In this document: one piece after another, positions 35,433 through 46,598 of the stretch
Numbering within the stretch: the first letter of the stretch is position 1
Layout: each line of letters starts with the position of its first letter
Assembly: GCA_030418545.1 (NCBI GenBank)
Contig: QAIB01000001.1
Location: 744,001 to 808,000 of the forward strand
DNA: 64,000 nucleotides
DNA from: Xenophilus aerolatus
GTDB taxonomy: Bacteria > Pseudomonadota > Gammaproteobacteria > Burkholderiales > Burkholderiaceae_C
Direction of reading: 5' to 3'
Notes under the pieces: generated by a model
What the model was told of the DNA's origin: nothing
What the model saw: only the letters and a program-made list of their open reading frames with translations
The model's database searches: none
Made by a program: the position numbers and the translations under genes

Positions 35433-35999
35433 TCAGCGCCCATCCGGCGGGGGCTGGAGGCCGATTCGATGCACAAGCAAGGGGCGGGCGGGCGCCTGGC
35501 TTTCGGTGTCCAGCACGGTGAGCCAGGGCCAGCGGCGTCGGTAGTCGGCCGCCTTGGCGGCGTACAGCCGGGGATCGGGGCTGCGCCGGTTGGGGCGCAG
35601 CACGCCGCCCATGAGGCCGGCGAGCCCGTCGGGTGCGTACAGCGTCAGCCCGTCGGCACCCGCCTGCAGGCCGACGCAGGTGCCTTCGACGAGGAAGCGG
35701 TCGATGCCGTCCATCGAGTGGGTCAAAGGGGCGTACGGTGCGCCGAAATGCGCCTCGTACCAGGTGTGGACGCGGGCCTGGTTCTTGACTTCCAGCGTCA
35801 CCGGCAGGTCGGCGCACGCCGCTTCCACGCGCCGCGCCACGGCATTCTCGGCCTCGGCCGAGAGGTCGCCGGCGTCGAAATAGAAGAGGTCGTAGTCACG
35901 GATGCCGTCCATGGCCGGACGGCCGGTGCGCAGATTCCACACGGTCTGGAACAGGCAGCCGGCGACCAGCCATGCGTCGGGCAGGCCCAGCGCGGGCAA
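35433..35999 (-). CDS. nucleotidyltransferase-like family protein (DUF925/YitI type)
   Basis: 188 residues from a TTG at 35999. DAWLVAGCLFQTVWNLRTGRP and GIRDYDLFYFDAGDLS fit the small nucleotidyltransferase-like family, where the Asp pair binds metal. The family usually has about 20 residues before this point, and in-frame codons upstream do encode a fitting segment (LFVDQALANPANRAILERLPALG). No ATG, GTG or TTG occurs between those codons and the preceding in-frame stop, so the real start may be a CTG (36104 or 36086), or the protein is shortened. It is directly downstream of the aminotransferase gene (stop at 36106). Confidence 0.65.
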   Translation of the reverse strand: MPALGLPDAWLVAGCLFQTVWNLRTGRPAMDGIRDYDLFYFDAGDLSAEAENAVARRVEAACADLPVTLEVKNQARVHTWYEAHFGAPYAPLTHSMDGIDRFLVEGTCVGLQAGADGLTLYAPDGLAGLMGGVLRPNRRSPDPRLYAAKAADYRRRWPWLTVLDTESQAPARPLLVHRIGLQPPPDGR

Positions 36000-36105
36000 G
36001 CGCTCGAGAATGGCGCGGTTGGCGGGGTTGGCCAGCGCCTGGTCGACAAAAAGCCGGGCCGGCGCCTTGACGGCGCCGCCCGGCAGTTCAAGAGACGAGC
36101 TCAGT

Positions 36106-37302
36106 TCAGACCACCTTGGCGATGGCCTGGCAGACGTAGTCGATGTTCTTGCTGTTCAGCGCCGCCACGCACATGCGGCCGGTGTCGGTGCCGTACACGC
36201 CGAACTCGTTGCGCAGGCGGACCATCTGGTCCTTGGACAGGCCCGAGTAGCTGAACATGCCGATCTGGCTCGTGATGAAGCCCATGTCCTGCTTCACGCC
36301 GGCGGCCTTCAGGCCGTCGACCAGCTTCTGACGCATGGCCTTGATGCGGGTGCGCATGCCGGCCAGTTCTTCTTCCCACAGGGCGCGCAGCTCGGGGTTG
36401 CCCAGCACGGCCGCGACGACCGCACCGCCGTGCGTCGGCGGGTTGCTGTAGTTGGTACGGATCATGATCTTGAGCTGCGAGAGCACCCGTGCGGCCTCGT
36501 CCTTGTCGGCGCACAGCACCGACAGGGCGCCCACGCGCTCGCCGTAGAGGCTGAAGCTCTTCGAGAAGGAGGTCGACACGAAGAAGCTGAGGCCGGCCGC
36601 AACGAACTTGCCGATCACGGCACCGTCTTCCTGGATGCCGTTGCCGAAGCCCTGGTAGGCCATGTCCAGGAAGGGCGTCAGATTGTTGGCCTTGACGGCG
36701 GCGACGACCTGGTCCCACTGGGCCGGGGTGATGTCGTAGCCCGTCGGGTTGTGGCAGCAGGCGTGCAGCACGACGATGGTGCCGGCGGGCGCGGCATTGA
36801 GCGCGGCCAGCATGCCCTCGAAGTTCACGCCGCGCTTTTCGGCGTCGTAGTAGGGATGCGTCTCGACGGTGAAGCCGGCCTGGGTGAACAGGGCGCGGTG
36901 GTTCTCCCAGCTCGGGTCGCTGATGAGCACCTTGGCGTTCGGGCTGAGCTTCTTGAGGAAGTCGGCGCCGATCTTCAGGCCGCCGGTGCCGCCCAGTCCC
37001 TGGACGGTGGCGACTCGGCCGGACTTGACCGGTTCGCTGTCGGCGCCGAAGACCAGCGACTTGACGGCCGCGTCATAGGCGGCGATGCCGTCGATCGGCA
37101 GGTAGCCGCGGGCGCTTGGCGCCTTCATCATGTCGGCTTCGGCCTTCTTCACGCACTCGAGCAGGGGCAGCTTGCCGTTGTCGTCGTAGTACACGCCCAC
37201 GCCCAGGTTGACCTTGTTGGGGTTGGTGTCGGCGGCAAATTGTTCGTTGAGACCCAGGATCGGGTCGCGCGGCGCCATTTCGACGGCGGTGAACAGAGAC
37301 AT
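36106..37302 (-). CDS. aromatic amino acid/aspartate aminotransferase (class I, Iy-type)
   Basis: 398 residues. The PLP Lys lies in STSFSKSFSLYGERVG. The dicarboxylate-binding region and HACCHNPTGYD loop are those of the aspartate/tyrosine aminotransferase family. It moves the amino group between aspartate or aromatic amino acids and 2-oxoglutarate in the cytoplasm. The start MSLFTAVE at 37302 matches family N termini; an upstream start at 37341 adds 13 extra residues. It is divergent from uvrB. Confidence 0.88.
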   Translation of the reverse strand: MSLFTAVEMAPRDPILGLNEQFAADTNPNKVNLGVGVYYDDNGKLPLLECVKKAEADMMKAPSARGYLPIDGIAAYDAAVKSLVFGADSEPVKSGRVATVQGLGGTGGLKIGADFLKKLSPNAKVLISDPSWENHRALFTQAGFTVETHPYYDAEKRGVNFEGMLAALNAAPAGTIVVLHACCHNPTGYDITPAQWDQVVAAVKANNLTPFLDMAYQGFGNGIQEDGAVIGKFVAAGLSFFVSTSFSKSFSLYGERVGALSVLCADKDEAARVLSQLKIMIRTNYSNPPTHGGAVVAAVLGNPELRALWEEELAGMRTRIKAMRQKLVDGLKAAGVKQDMGFITSQIGMFSYSGLSKDQMVRLRNEFGVYGTDTGRMCVAALNSKNIDYVCQAIAKVV

Positions 37303-37471
37303 TTGGAAAAAGTCCTTCGGATGGTGGGCTGCCCGGCGCACAAGGCGGGGCTTTCGGCGAGCCCGCGGCTGCGCTAGCCTTGCGGGTTCGCTTGAATTTT
37401 ACCGGGCCGGTCTGCAGCTGTACTGGAACACCGTCTCCCGACAACCGTCCCCTCCTGTTCTGTAGCGCACG

Positions 37472-39583
37472 ATGCCATCCGCCCCCGACACCCCCGAAGC
37501 CGTCCTGGACTCCCCCCGCGAGGGCGAGTTCGTCAGCTTCCCCGATTCCCCGTTCCAGCTCTTCCAGCCCTACCCGCCGGCCGGCGACCAGCCGACCGCC
37601 ATCGCCAAGCTGGTCGAGGGCGTGCAGGACGGCGAGGTCTTCCAGACCCTGCTGGGCGTGACCGGCTCGGGCAAGACCTACACCATGGCCAACGTGATCG
37701 CGCGGCTGGGCAGGCCGGCGATCGTCTTCGCGCCCAACAAGACGCTGGCGGCGCAGCTGTACAGCGAGTTCCGCGAGTTCTTCCCGAAGAACGCGGTGGA
37801 GTACTTCGTCAGCTACTACGACTACTACCAGCCCGAGGCCTACGTGCCGCAGCGCGACCTGTTCATCGAGAAGGACTCCTCGATCAACGAGCACATCGAG
37901 CAGATGCGCCTGTCGGCCACCAAGAGCGTGCTGGAGCGGCGCGACGTGGTGATCGTGGCGACGGTGAGCGCGATCTACGGCATTGGCACGCCCGAGGACT
38001 ACATGGAGATGCGGCTGATCATGCGTGTGGGCGACAAGGTCGGCCAGCGCGACCTGATCGGCCGGCTGATCCGCATGCAGTACACCCGCAACGAACAGGA
38101 CTTCGCACGCGGCACCTTCCGGGTGCGCGGCGACACCATCGACGTGTTCCCGGCCGAGCACAGCGAACTGGCCGTGCGCATCGAGCTCTTCGACGACGAG
38201 ATCGAGACGCTGTCGCTGTTCGACCCCCTCACGGGCCGCATCCGGCAGAAGGTGCCGCGCTTCACCATCTACCCGTCGAGCCACTACGTCACGCCGCGCG
38301 ACAAGACGCTGCGCGCCGTCGACACCATCAAGGCCGAGCTCGCCGACCGGCTCAAGGAACTGGTCGGTGCCGGCAAGCTGGTCGAGGCCCAGCGCCTGGA
38401 GCAGCGCACCCGCTTCGACCTGGAGATGCTGGCCGAGATCGGCCACTGCAAGGGCATCGAGAACTACACGCGCCACCTCTCGGGTGCCGCGCCGGGGCAG
38501 CCGCCGGCCACGCTGACGGACTACATGCCCAAGGACGCGATCATGTTCCTGGACGAGAGCCACCAGATGATCGGCCAGCTGGGCGCCATGTACAACGGCG
38601 ACCGGGCGCGCAAGACGACGCTGGTGGAATACGGCTTCCGGCTGCCTTCGGCGCTGGACAACCGGCCCCTGAAGTTCGAGGAGTTCGAGACGCGCATGCG
38701 CCAATGCATCTTCGTGTCCGCCACGCCGGCCGACTACGAGAAGACGCACACCGGGCAGGTGGTCGAGCAGCTGGTGCGGCCCACGGGCCTCATCGACCCC
38801 GAGGTGGAGGTGCGCCCGGCGACGCACCAGGTCGACGACGTGCTGCAGGAGATCCGCATCCGCGTCGAGAAGAACGAGCGCGTGCTCATCACCACGCTGA
38901 CCAAGCGCATGGCCGAGCAGCTCACCGACTACCTGGGCGACAACGGCGTGAAGGTGCGCTACCTGCACAGCGACGTGGACACGGTGGAGCGGGTCGAGAT
39001 CCTACGCGACCTGCGCCTGGGCACCTTCGACGTGCTGGTGGGCATCAACCTGCTGCGCGAGGGGCTGGACATACCCGAGGTGTCGCTCGTGGCCATCCTC
39101 GATGCCGACAAGGAGGGCTTCCTGCGGGCCGAGCGCAGCCTGATCCAGACCATCGGCCGGGCGGCGCGCAACCTGCACGGCAAGGCCATCCTGTACGCCG
39201 ACAACATGACGGCGTCGATGAAGAAAGCCATCGACGAGACGGAGCGCCGGCGGGCCAAGCAGATCGCCTTCAACGAGGCCAACGGCATCGTGCCGCGCAG
39301 CATCGTCAAGCAGGTGCGCGAGCTGATCGACGGCGTCTACAGCGAGAAATCGGGCAAGGAGGCGGCCAAGCGCGACCTGGAACGCGCCAAGGTCGAGGAC
39401 ATGTCCGAGAAGGACATCGCCCGGGAGATCAAGCGGCTGGAGAAGCAGATGCTCGAGCACGCCCGCAACCTCGAGTTCGAAAAGGCAGCGCGCGTGCGCG
39501 ACCAGCTGGCGCTGCTGCGCGAGCAGGCCTTCGGCGCAGCGGGCGGCGACAACATCGTGGTCCTGCCGGCCGGCGGCTCCTGA
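37472..39583 (+). CDS. uvrB: excinuclease ABC subunit B
   Basis: 703 residues. Walker [11 protein letters not shown], the beta-hairpin [12 protein letters not shown], helicase motifs DESHQMIGQ and [13 protein letters not shown], and the C-terminal UVR coiled-coil domain ([25 protein letters not shown]) that contacts UvrC are all present. It scans and holds damaged DNA in nucleotide excision repair. A separate transcript from iscR is likely, as 250 bases follow its stop. Confidence 0.97.
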   Translation: MPSAPDTPEAVLDSPREGEFVSFPDSPFQLFQPYPPAGDQPTAIAKLVEGVQDGEVFQTLLGVTGSGKTYTMANVIARLGRPAIVFAPNKTLAAQLYSEFREFFPKNAVEYFVSYYDYYQPEAYVPQRDLFIEKDSSINEHIEQMRLSATKSVLERRDVVIVATVSAIYGIGTPEDYMEMRLIMRVGDKVGQRDLIGRLIRMQYTRNEQDFARGTFRVRGDTIDVFPAEHSELAVRIELFDDEIETLSLFDPLTGRIRQKVPRFTIYPSSHYVTPRDKTLRAVDTIKAELADRLKELVGAGKLVEAQRLEQRTRFDLEMLAEIGHCKGIENYTRHLSGAAPGQPPATLTDYMPKDAIMFLDESHQMIGQLGAMYNGDRARKTTLVEYGFRLPSALDNRPLKFEEFETRMRQCIFVSATPADYEKTHTGQVVEQLVRPTGLIDPEVEVRPATHQVDDVLQEIRIRVEKNERVLITTLTKRMAEQLTDYLGDNGVKVRYLHSDVDTVERVEILRDLRLGTFDVLVGINLLREGLDIPEVSLVAILDADKEGFLRAERSLIQTIGRAARNLHGKAILYADNMTASMKKAIDETERRRAKQIAFNEANGIVPRSIVKQVRELIDGVYSEKSGKEAAKRDLERAKVEDMSEKDIAREIKRLEKQMLEHARNLEFEKAARVRDQLALLREQAFGAAGGDNIVVLPAGGS

Positions 39584-39673
39584 CCGTCGAGTGCCGCGTT
39601 CCGCCGCCTTCGCGCGGGATGGAACCGGTTTCAGCGGGTTTACCCGAGCAGAACTCAGGGCTTTCTGATAAAC

Positions 39674-39690
39674 TTGAGCGAAACACTCAA
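39674..39690. promoter_or_regulatory. candidate IscR operator upstream of iscR
   Basis: TTGAG-N7-CTCAA inverted repeat in an A+T-rich stretch, 144 bases before iscR, with two tandem copies of AAAAGTCTG just downstream (39692-39709). Spacing and arms resemble betaproteobacterial IscR boxes, and iscR normally represses its own operon. The rest of the 39584-39833 gap shows nothing else clear. Confidence 0.4.
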
Positions 39691-39833
39691 CAAAAGTCTG
39701 AAAAGTCTGAACTTCGCGAAGAAGGGCCGTCTCTGATCCTCGATGGGCATGAGACGGGCAGGGGCGGAGACGACGCCACCCGGGCTCTGTTCCAGGTGTC
39801 ATTTCAACGGTAAGCACTTCGAAGGAGCTTGCG

Positions 39834-40370
39834 ATGCGTCTCACAACCAAGGGCCGTTTTGCGGTCACCGCCATGATCGATCTGGCACTGCGCCAGAACA
39901 CCGGCCCGGTCACGCTGGCGGCCATCAGCCAGCGGCAGCAGATCTCGCTGTCCTACCTCGAGCAGCTGTTCGGCAAGCTGCGTCGTCACGAGCTCGTCGA
40001 ATCCACCCGCGGCCCCGGCGGCGGCTATTCGCTGGGGCGCAAGGCCTCGGACATCACCGTCGCCGACATCATCGTCTCGGTCGACGAGCCGATCGATGCC
40101 ACCCAGTGCGGCGGCAAGGAAAACTGCCTGGGCGAAGCCGGCCGCTGCATGACGCACGAGCTCTGGGCTTCGCTGAACCAGAAGATGGTCGAGTTCCTCG
40201 ATTCGGTCACGCTGCAGAAGCTGGTCGACGACCAGATCGCCAAGGGCGTCCAGATCGAGAACAAGCCGGCCGTGAAGCGCGCCATCTCGAGCCAGCCGGT
40301 GGTCAAGCCGATTCGCGTGAACGCGCCGAATTCGGTCTTTGCCCTCGGCAACGCCTTCGCCAAATCCTGA
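39834..40370 (+). CDS. iscR: Rrf2-type Fe-S cluster assembly regulator
   Basis: 178 residues. The winged helix ([27 protein letters not shown]) is followed by the 2Fe-2S ligands Cys92, Cys98 and Cys105 and the nearby His108 (C-x5-C-x6-C-x2-H, one residue longer than in E. coli between the second and third Cys). AAGGAG precedes the ATG. IscR with its 2Fe-2S cluster represses the isc operon, and apo-IscR activates other genes. First gene of the isc operon. Confidence 0.95.
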   Translation: MRLTTKGRFAVTAMIDLALRQNTGPVTLAAISQRQQISLSYLEQLFGKLRRHELVESTRGPGGGYSLGRKASDITVADIIVSVDEPIDATQCGGKENCLGEAGRCMTHELWASLNQKMVEFLDSVTLQKLVDDQIAKGVQIENKPAVKRAISSQPVVKPIRVNAPNSVFALGNAFAKS

Positions 40371-40449
40371 TTCGACCGGCCAGTCGCCGGCGGCTGCGGC
40401 CCCGGCCGGCCCACGCGCATTGTTTGACCCACGCCAGCACGAGCAAGCC

Positions 40450-41670
40450 ATGGATGTGACCCCCCATTTCCCGATCTACCTGGACTACGGCGCCACCACG
40501 CCGGTCGACCCGCGCGTGGTCGACGCGATGATTCCCTGGCTGCGCGAGCACTTCGGCAACCCGGCATCCCGCAGCCATGCCTGGGGCTGGGAGGCCGAGG
40601 AGGCCGTCGAGAAGGCCCGCGCGCAGGTGGCCGACCTGATCGGTGCCGACCCGCGCGAGATCGTGTGGACCTCCGGCGCCACCGAGTCCGACAACCTGGC
40701 CATCAAGGGCGCCGCGCACTTCTACAAGGGCAAGGGCAAGCACCTGATCACCGTCAAGACCGAGCACAAGGCAGTGCTGGACGTGATGCGCGAGCTGGAG
40801 CGCCAGGGCTTCGAGGTGACCTACCTCGACGTCGAGGAGAACGGCCTGCTCGACCTGGAGAAGTTCAAGGCGGCGATCCGTCCGGACACCATCCTCGCGA
40901 GCGTCATGTATGTGAACAACGAGATCGGCGTCATCCAGGACGTGGTTGCGCTGGGCAATCTGTGCCGCGAGAAGGGCGTGATCTTCCACGTCGACGCTGC
41001 GCAGGCCACGGGCAAGCTCGAGATCGATGTCGCCAAGCTGCCCATCGACCTGATGAGCCTGGCCTCCCACAAGACCTACGGCCCGAAGGGCATCGGCGCG
41101 CTCTACGTGCGCCGCAAGCCGCGCGTGCGGCTGGAAGCCCAGATGCACGGCGGCGGCCACGAGCGCGGCATGCGTTCGGGCACGCTCCCCACGCACCAGA
41201 TCGTCGGGATGGGCGAGGCCTTCCGCATCGCCAAGGCAGAGATGAAGGACGACATCGCCAAGGCCCAGCGTCTGCAGAAGCGTCTGCTGGATGGCCTGAA
41301 GGACGTCGAGCAGGTCTTCATCAACGGCGACCTCGAGCACCGCGTGCCGCACAACCTGAACATGAGCTTCAACTTCGTCGAAGGCGAGTCGCTCATCATG
41401 GGCATCAAGGGCCTGGCGGTGTCGTCGGGGTCGGCCTGCACCTCGGCCAGCCTGGAGCCGAGCTACGTGCTGCGTGCCCTCGGCCGCAGCGACGAGCTGG
41501 CCCACAGCAGCCTGCGCATGACGATCGGCCGGTTCACGACCGAGGAAGAGATCGATTACGCCATTGCCACCATCAAGCACAACGTGAGCAAGCTGCGCGA
41601 GCTCAGCCCGCTGTGGGAGATGTACCAGGACGGCGTCGACCTGAGCACCATCCAGTGGGCGGCGCACTGA
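40450..41670 (+). CDS. iscS: cysteine desulfurase
   Basis: 406 residues from the ATG at 40450, matching the family N terminus ([17 protein letters not shown]). PLP Lys in [12 protein letters not shown], active-site Cys loop [16 protein letters not shown]. It removes sulfur from cysteine as a persulfide and hands it to IscU. A longer reading frame to 40339 adds 37 Pro/Ala-rich residues unlike the family. It lies 80 bases after iscR. Confidence 0.96.
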   Translation: MDVTPHFPIYLDYGATTPVDPRVVDAMIPWLREHFGNPASRSHAWGWEAEEAVEKARAQVADLIGADPREIVWTSGATESDNLAIKGAAHFYKGKGKHLITVKTEHKAVLDVMRELERQGFEVTYLDVEENGLLDLEKFKAAIRPDTILASVMYVNNEIGVIQDVVALGNLCREKGVIFHVDAAQATGKLEIDVAKLPIDLMSLASHKTYGPKGIGALYVRRKPRVRLEAQMHGGGHERGMRSGTLPTHQIVGMGEAFRIAKAEMKDDIAKAQRLQKRLLDGLKDVEQVFINGDLEHRVPHNLNMSFNFVEGESLIMGIKGLAVSSGSACTSASLEPSYVLRALGRSDELAHSSLRMTIGRFTTEEEIDYAIATIKHNVSKLRELSPLWEMYQDGVDLSTIQWAAH

Positions 41671-41712
41671 GTGCCGCGCACCGTAGAACACCACGATTGA
41701 AGAGGTAACACC

Positions 41713-42129
41713 ATGGCTTATTCCGAGAAGGTCATCGACCACTACGAGAACCCGCGCAACGTCGGCTCCTTCGACAAGGGCGACGACTCCGTCGGCACCG
41801 GCATGGTCGGGGCACCGGCCTGCGGCGACGTGATGAAGCTGCAGATCAAGGTCAATGCCGAGACCGGCGTGATCGAGGATGCGCGTTTCAAGACCTACGG
41901 CTGCGGCTCGGCGATCGCCTCGTCGTCGCTCGTGACCGAATGGGTCAAGGGCAAGACGCTCGACGAAGCGGCGGCCCTCAAGAACGCGCAGATCGCCGAG
42001 GAACTGGCGCTGCCGCCGGTGAAGATCCACTGCTCGATCCTGGCCGAGGACGCGATCAAGGCCGCCGTGAACGACTACAAGGCCAAGCACGGCACCAAGG
42101 CGCCGGCCGGCGAAGAAGCCGTTCACTGA
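41713..42129 (+). CDS. iscU: Fe-S cluster assembly scaffold
   Basis: 138 residues. Three conserved Cys are visible ([23 protein letters not shown], and [12 protein letters not shown]), with the LPPVK segment that HscA recognises. It is the scaffold on which the 2Fe-2S cluster is built with sulfur from IscS. AGAGGT precedes the ATG. Confidence 0.97.
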   Translation: MAYSEKVIDHYENPRNVGSFDKGDDSVGTGMVGAPACGDVMKLQIKVNAETGVIEDARFKTYGCGSAIASSSLVTEWVKGKTLDEAAALKNAQIAEELALPPVKIHCSILAEDAIKAAVNDYKAKHGTKAPAGEEAVH

Positions 42130-42138
42130 TCCCTCCTT

Positions 42139-42164
42139 CTCGTTCGTTCGTTCGTTTGTTCGTC
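42139..42164. repeat. TTCG/GTTC tetranucleotide repeat between iscU and iscA
   Basis: About six units of TTCG with one changed unit (TTTG) just before the iscA start. It leaves the 13 bases before the ATG pyrimidine-rich, with no Shine-Dalgarno sequence. Confidence 0.7.
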
Positions 42165-42176
42165 CGCTCCCGCACC

Positions 42177-42500
42177 ATGTCCGTCACCCTGACCGAAGCC
42201 GCTGCCCGCCACGTGAACCGCTACCTGACCAAGCGGGGCAAGGGGGTGGGCGTGCGGCTGGGTGTCAAGACGACGGGCTGCTCGGGCCTGGCCTACAAGC
42301 TGGAGTACGTGGACGAGATGGCGCCCGAGGACGTTGTCTTCGAAGACCATGGCGTGAAGGTGCTCGTGGACCCCAAGAGCCTGGCCTACATTGACGGCAC
42401 GCAGCTCGACTTCGTGCGCGAGGGGCTCAACGAAGGCTTCAAGTTCAACAACCCGAACGAACGCGACCGCTGCGGCTGCGGCGAGAGTTTTCGGATCTAG
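42177..42500 (+). CDS. iscA: Fe-S cluster assembly carrier IscA (A-type)
   Basis: 107 residues. The three conserved Cys are in [14 protein letters not shown] and the C-terminal RCGCGESF. It carries Fe-S clusters or iron to apo-proteins. The ATG at 42177 is chosen by family length. No ribosome site is seen: the preceding bases are the tetranucleotide repeat and CT-rich sequence, so translation may depend on coupling to iscU. Confidence 0.95.
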   Translation: MSVTLTEAAARHVNRYLTKRGKGVGVRLGVKTTGCSGLAYKLEYVDEMAPEDVVFEDHGVKVLVDPKSLAYIDGTQLDFVREGLNEGFKFNNPNERDRCGCGESFRI

Positions 42501-42529
42501 CCACTCGCTGCGGCGAGGGCGATTGCAAG

Positions 42530-42553
42530 AGCCGCCGCCCGAGGCGGCTTTTT
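42530..42553 (+). terminator. intrinsic terminator or attenuator between iscA and hscB
   Basis: AGCCGCC (42530-42536), a six-base loop, GGCGGCT (42543-42549) and a following run of T residues. It lies within an otherwise continuous operon and would lower hscB-hscA-fdx transcript relative to iscRSUA. Confidence 0.75.
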
Positions 42554-42574
42554 GTTGGCAGTCCTGCGATCGAC

Positions 42575-43093
42575 ATGAACCTCAACGACACCGATTTCGA
42601 ACTCTTCGCCGTGCCAGCGACCTTCGCGCAGGACCGCGCCGCGCTGGACGCGCGCTGGAAGGAACTGCAGCGCGAGGCACACCCGGACCGCTTCGCGGCC
42701 CAGGGCGCAGCCGCCCAGCGCGTGGCGATGCAGTGGTCGGTGCGCATCAACGAGGCCTACCAGCGCCTGAAGGATCCGCTCCAGCGCGCCACTTACCTCT
42801 GCGAGCTGAACGGCGCGCCGGTGCAGGCCGAGACCAACACCGCCATGCCGCCCGAGTTCCTCATGCAGCAGATGGAGTCGCGCGAGGCACTCGACGAGGC
42901 GGCCGACGAACCCGCTCTCGAGGTGTTGCAAGCCGAGGTGGATGCGGCACGTGCGCGGGCCCTGTCTTCGCTGGACTGGCTCATCGACGAGAAGGGCGAC
43001 TTCCCGGCGGCGGCGGCGCAGGTCAGAGCCCTCATGTTCATCGAGCGCTTTGCCTCCGAGGTCGACCAGCGTTTCGACCGGCTGGGACAATAG
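42575..43093 (+). CDS. hscB: Fe-S protein assembly co-chaperone HscB
   Basis: 172 residues. The J-domain carries HPD in [10 protein letters not shown], and the C-terminal helical domain binds IscU. It brings IscU to HscA and stimulates its ATPase. It starts 22 bases past the terminator hairpin, so transcription of the distal genes must read through it or start close by. Confidence 0.95.
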   Translation: MNLNDTDFELFAVPATFAQDRAALDARWKELQREAHPDRFAAQGAAAQRVAMQWSVRINEAYQRLKDPLQRATYLCELNGAPVQAETNTAMPPEFLMQQMESREALDEAADEPALEVLQAEVDAARARALSSLDWLIDEKGDFPAAAAQVRALMFIERFASEVDQRFDRLGQ

Positions 43094-43113
43094 GTCTTCG
43101 CTCCTCAGTTTCC

Positions 43114-44970
<1,857 letters not shown>

Positions 44971-44982
44971 AACCACGCCACG

Positions 44983-45321
44983 ATGCCCGTCATCAAGATC
45001 CTTCCCCACGCCGAGTACTGCCCGCAGGGCGCCGAGATCACGGCGCCGGCCGGCACCTCGATCTGCGAAGCGCTGCTCGACAACCACATCAACATCGAGC
45101 ACGCCTGCGACATGAGCTGTGCCTGCACGACCTGCCACGTCATCGTGCGCGAGGGCTACAACTCGCTCAACGAAGCCGACGAGGCCGAGGAAGACCTGCT
45201 CGACCGCGCCTGGGGCCTGGAGCCGCAGTCGCGCCTGTCCTGCCAGGCGATCCTGGCGCAGCAGGATGTGACGGTCGAGATCCCCAAGTACTCGATCAAC
45301 CACGCCAAAGAAAATCATTGA
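44983..45321 (+). CDS. fdx: ISC-type 2Fe-2S ferredoxin
   Basis: 112 residues, adrenodoxin-type. The four cluster Cys are in ACDMSCACTTCHV and RLSCQAIL. It gives electrons for cluster assembly on IscU. It ends one base before dnaQ; iscX, which follows fdx in E. coli, is absent. Confidence 0.95.
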   Translation: MPVIKILPHAEYCPQGAEITAPAGTSICEALLDNHINIEHACDMSCACTTCHVIVREGYNSLNEADEAEEDLLDRAWGLEPQSRLSCQAILAQQDVTVEIPKYSINHAKENH

Positions 45322-45322
45322 G

Positions 45323-46042
45323 ATGAGCCGCCAGATCGTCCTCGACACCGAAACCACCGGCCTCTCGGCCGAGAACGGTGACCGCATCATCGAGCTGGGC
45401 TGCGTGGAGCTGTTCAACCGCAAGCTCACCGGCAACGACCTGCACATCTACTTCAACCCCGAGCGCGAGAGCCACGAAGACGCGCTGCGCGTGCACGGGC
45501 TGACGACCGAGTTCCTGAGCGACAAGCCGAAGTTCGCCACCATGGCGCAGGAGATCGTCGAGTACCTGCGTGGGGCCGAGCTCATCATCCACAACGCGGC
45601 CTTCGACGTCGGCTTCCTCAACAAGGAGCTCGAACTGGCGGGCCTGGCGCCGCTGCGTGAGTTCGTCGGCGAGGTGACCGACACCCTGGCCATGGCCAAG
45701 CAGGTCTATCCGGGCAAGCGCAATTCGCTCGATGCGCTGTGCGACCGCTTCGGCGTCGACCGTTCCAACCGCACCTTCCACGGCGCCAAGCTCGACGCGC
45801 AGTTGCTGGCCGATGTCTACATCAACCTCACGCGCGGACAGGACGCGCTGCTCATCGAGGTGGAAAGCAGCGGCGACGAGCAGGGCATCGTGGTGGCGGC
45901 GGACCTGCGCAGCTTCACGCTGCCGGTGCTCATGGCGTCCGACGACGAAATGACGGCTCATGAGAAGGTGCTGGCCGATCTGGACAAGGCGAGCGGCGGC
46001 AAGACGCTTTTCAAGCTGCTGGCCGAAAAAGCTGTGGCATAA
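45323..46042 (+). CDS. dnaQ: DNA polymerase III epsilon subunit
   Basis: 239 residues. Exo I motif DTETTGL, Exo II HNAAFDVGFLN and Exo III HGAKLDAQLLADVY are intact. It is the 3'-5' proofreading subunit of the replicase, with a C-terminal tail that contacts the alpha subunit. The start lies one base after the fdx stop, so it is probably read together with the isc operon. Its stop codon overlaps the promoter of the tRNA gene. Confidence 0.95.
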   Translation: MSRQIVLDTETTGLSAENGDRIIELGCVELFNRKLTGNDLHIYFNPERESHEDALRVHGLTTEFLSDKPKFATMAQEIVEYLRGAELIIHNAAFDVGFLNKELELAGLAPLREFVGEVTDTLAMAKQVYPGKRNSLDALCDRFGVDRSNRTFHGAKLDAQLLADVYINLTRGQDALLIEVESSGDEQGIVVAADLRSFTLPVLMASDDEMTAHEKVLADLDKASGGKTLFKLLAEKAVA

Positions 46043-46043
46043 T
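46035..46043 (+). promoter_or_regulatory. extended -10 promoter of the tRNA-Val gene
   Basis: TGG-CATAAT (TGN extension at 46035-46037, -10 at 46038-46043, five of six consensus) overlaps the TAA of dnaQ. It lies about 50 bases before the tRNA. No convincing -35 box is seen. Confidence 0.45.
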
Positions 46044-46094
46044 CGTGGGCTTCGCAGCGCACGGCATCTGCAGTGCATCGCGAACATCCAACCA

Positions 46095-46169
46095 GGGCGG
46101 TTAGCTCAGGGGTAGAGCACAGCATTCACACTGCTGGGGTCGGGGGTTCAAAGCCCTCACCGCCCACCA
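46095..46169 (+). tRNA. tRNA-Val (anticodon CAC)
   Basis: A 75-base cloverleaf: acceptor GGGCGGT/ACCGCCC, D arm GCTC/GAGC, anticodon stem CAGCA/TGCTG with loop TTCACAC (anticodon CAC, reads GTG), T stem GGGGG/CCCTC with loop TTCAAAG, and an encoded CCA end. All stems pair. Confidence 0.95.
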
Positions 46170-46184
46170 CACACCTCACGATCG

Positions 46185-46206
46185 CGGCACCTTCGGGTGC
46201 CGTTTT
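46185..46206 (+). terminator. terminator after tRNA-Val
   Basis: CGGCACC (46185-46191), loop TTCG, GGTGCCG (46196-46202), then TTTT. A stable UUCG tetraloop hairpin 15 bases past the CCA end. Confidence 0.8.
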
Positions 46207-46336
46207 CGTTGGTGAGCCGGACGATCCGATTCCGGTGTGTCGGCCGCTGCCGACGTACGCGCCGCCTGTGCGCCGGTACGCACTGCTGCGAGGGGGCGTA
46301 GAACTCGGCTCAACAAGACTCAACCAGGGGTTGACC

Positions 46337-46558
46337 ATGCAGCCGATGTCCACCGAGCTTCCTACGCCGATCACGCCTTCCGGCCCGGACCTTCCCGTTG
46401 AGCCGGACCGCGGGCCGGCCGCGCCGACCCTGCCGCCGTCCGACGCATCGATCCCTGCACCGGGCAAGGCCCCCCATCCTCCGACGCTGCTCTCGTGGCA
46501 GGCTCGCGCCAACCGCCACTTCATGCGGGCTGCCGCGTTCCGCTGGCGCGGCTTCTGA
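46337..46558 (+). CDS. small hypothetical Pro-rich protein
   Basis: A 73-residue frame starting at an ATG with AGGGG seven bases upstream. The sequence is Pro/Ala-rich with a basic C terminus (ANRHFMRAAAFRWRGF), and no family is recognised. The ribosome site sits inside a small hairpin (TCAACC-AGG-GGTTGA, 46320-46334). The remainder of 46170-46598 holds only the tRNA terminator. The longer frame that begins at 46073 runs through the tRNA and is not accepted. Whether this is expressed is uncertain. Confidence 0.35.
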   Translation: MQPMSTELPTPITPSGPDLPVEPDRGPAAPTLPPSDASIPAPGKAPHPPTLLSWQARANRHFMRAAAFRWRGF

Positions 46559-46598
46559 GGACGCCGCTCTTCAAGCGACGTGCCGCTAAGCTCGCGGC

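Noticed and set aside
42139-42164. TTCG repeat considered as part of a CRISPR or mobile element
   Set aside because: Four-base units without spacers; a simple sequence repeat.
46073-46336. Upstream part of a 161-residue frame spanning the tRNA
   Set aside because: It would translate the tRNA gene and its terminator; only the portion from 46337 is kept, with low confidence.
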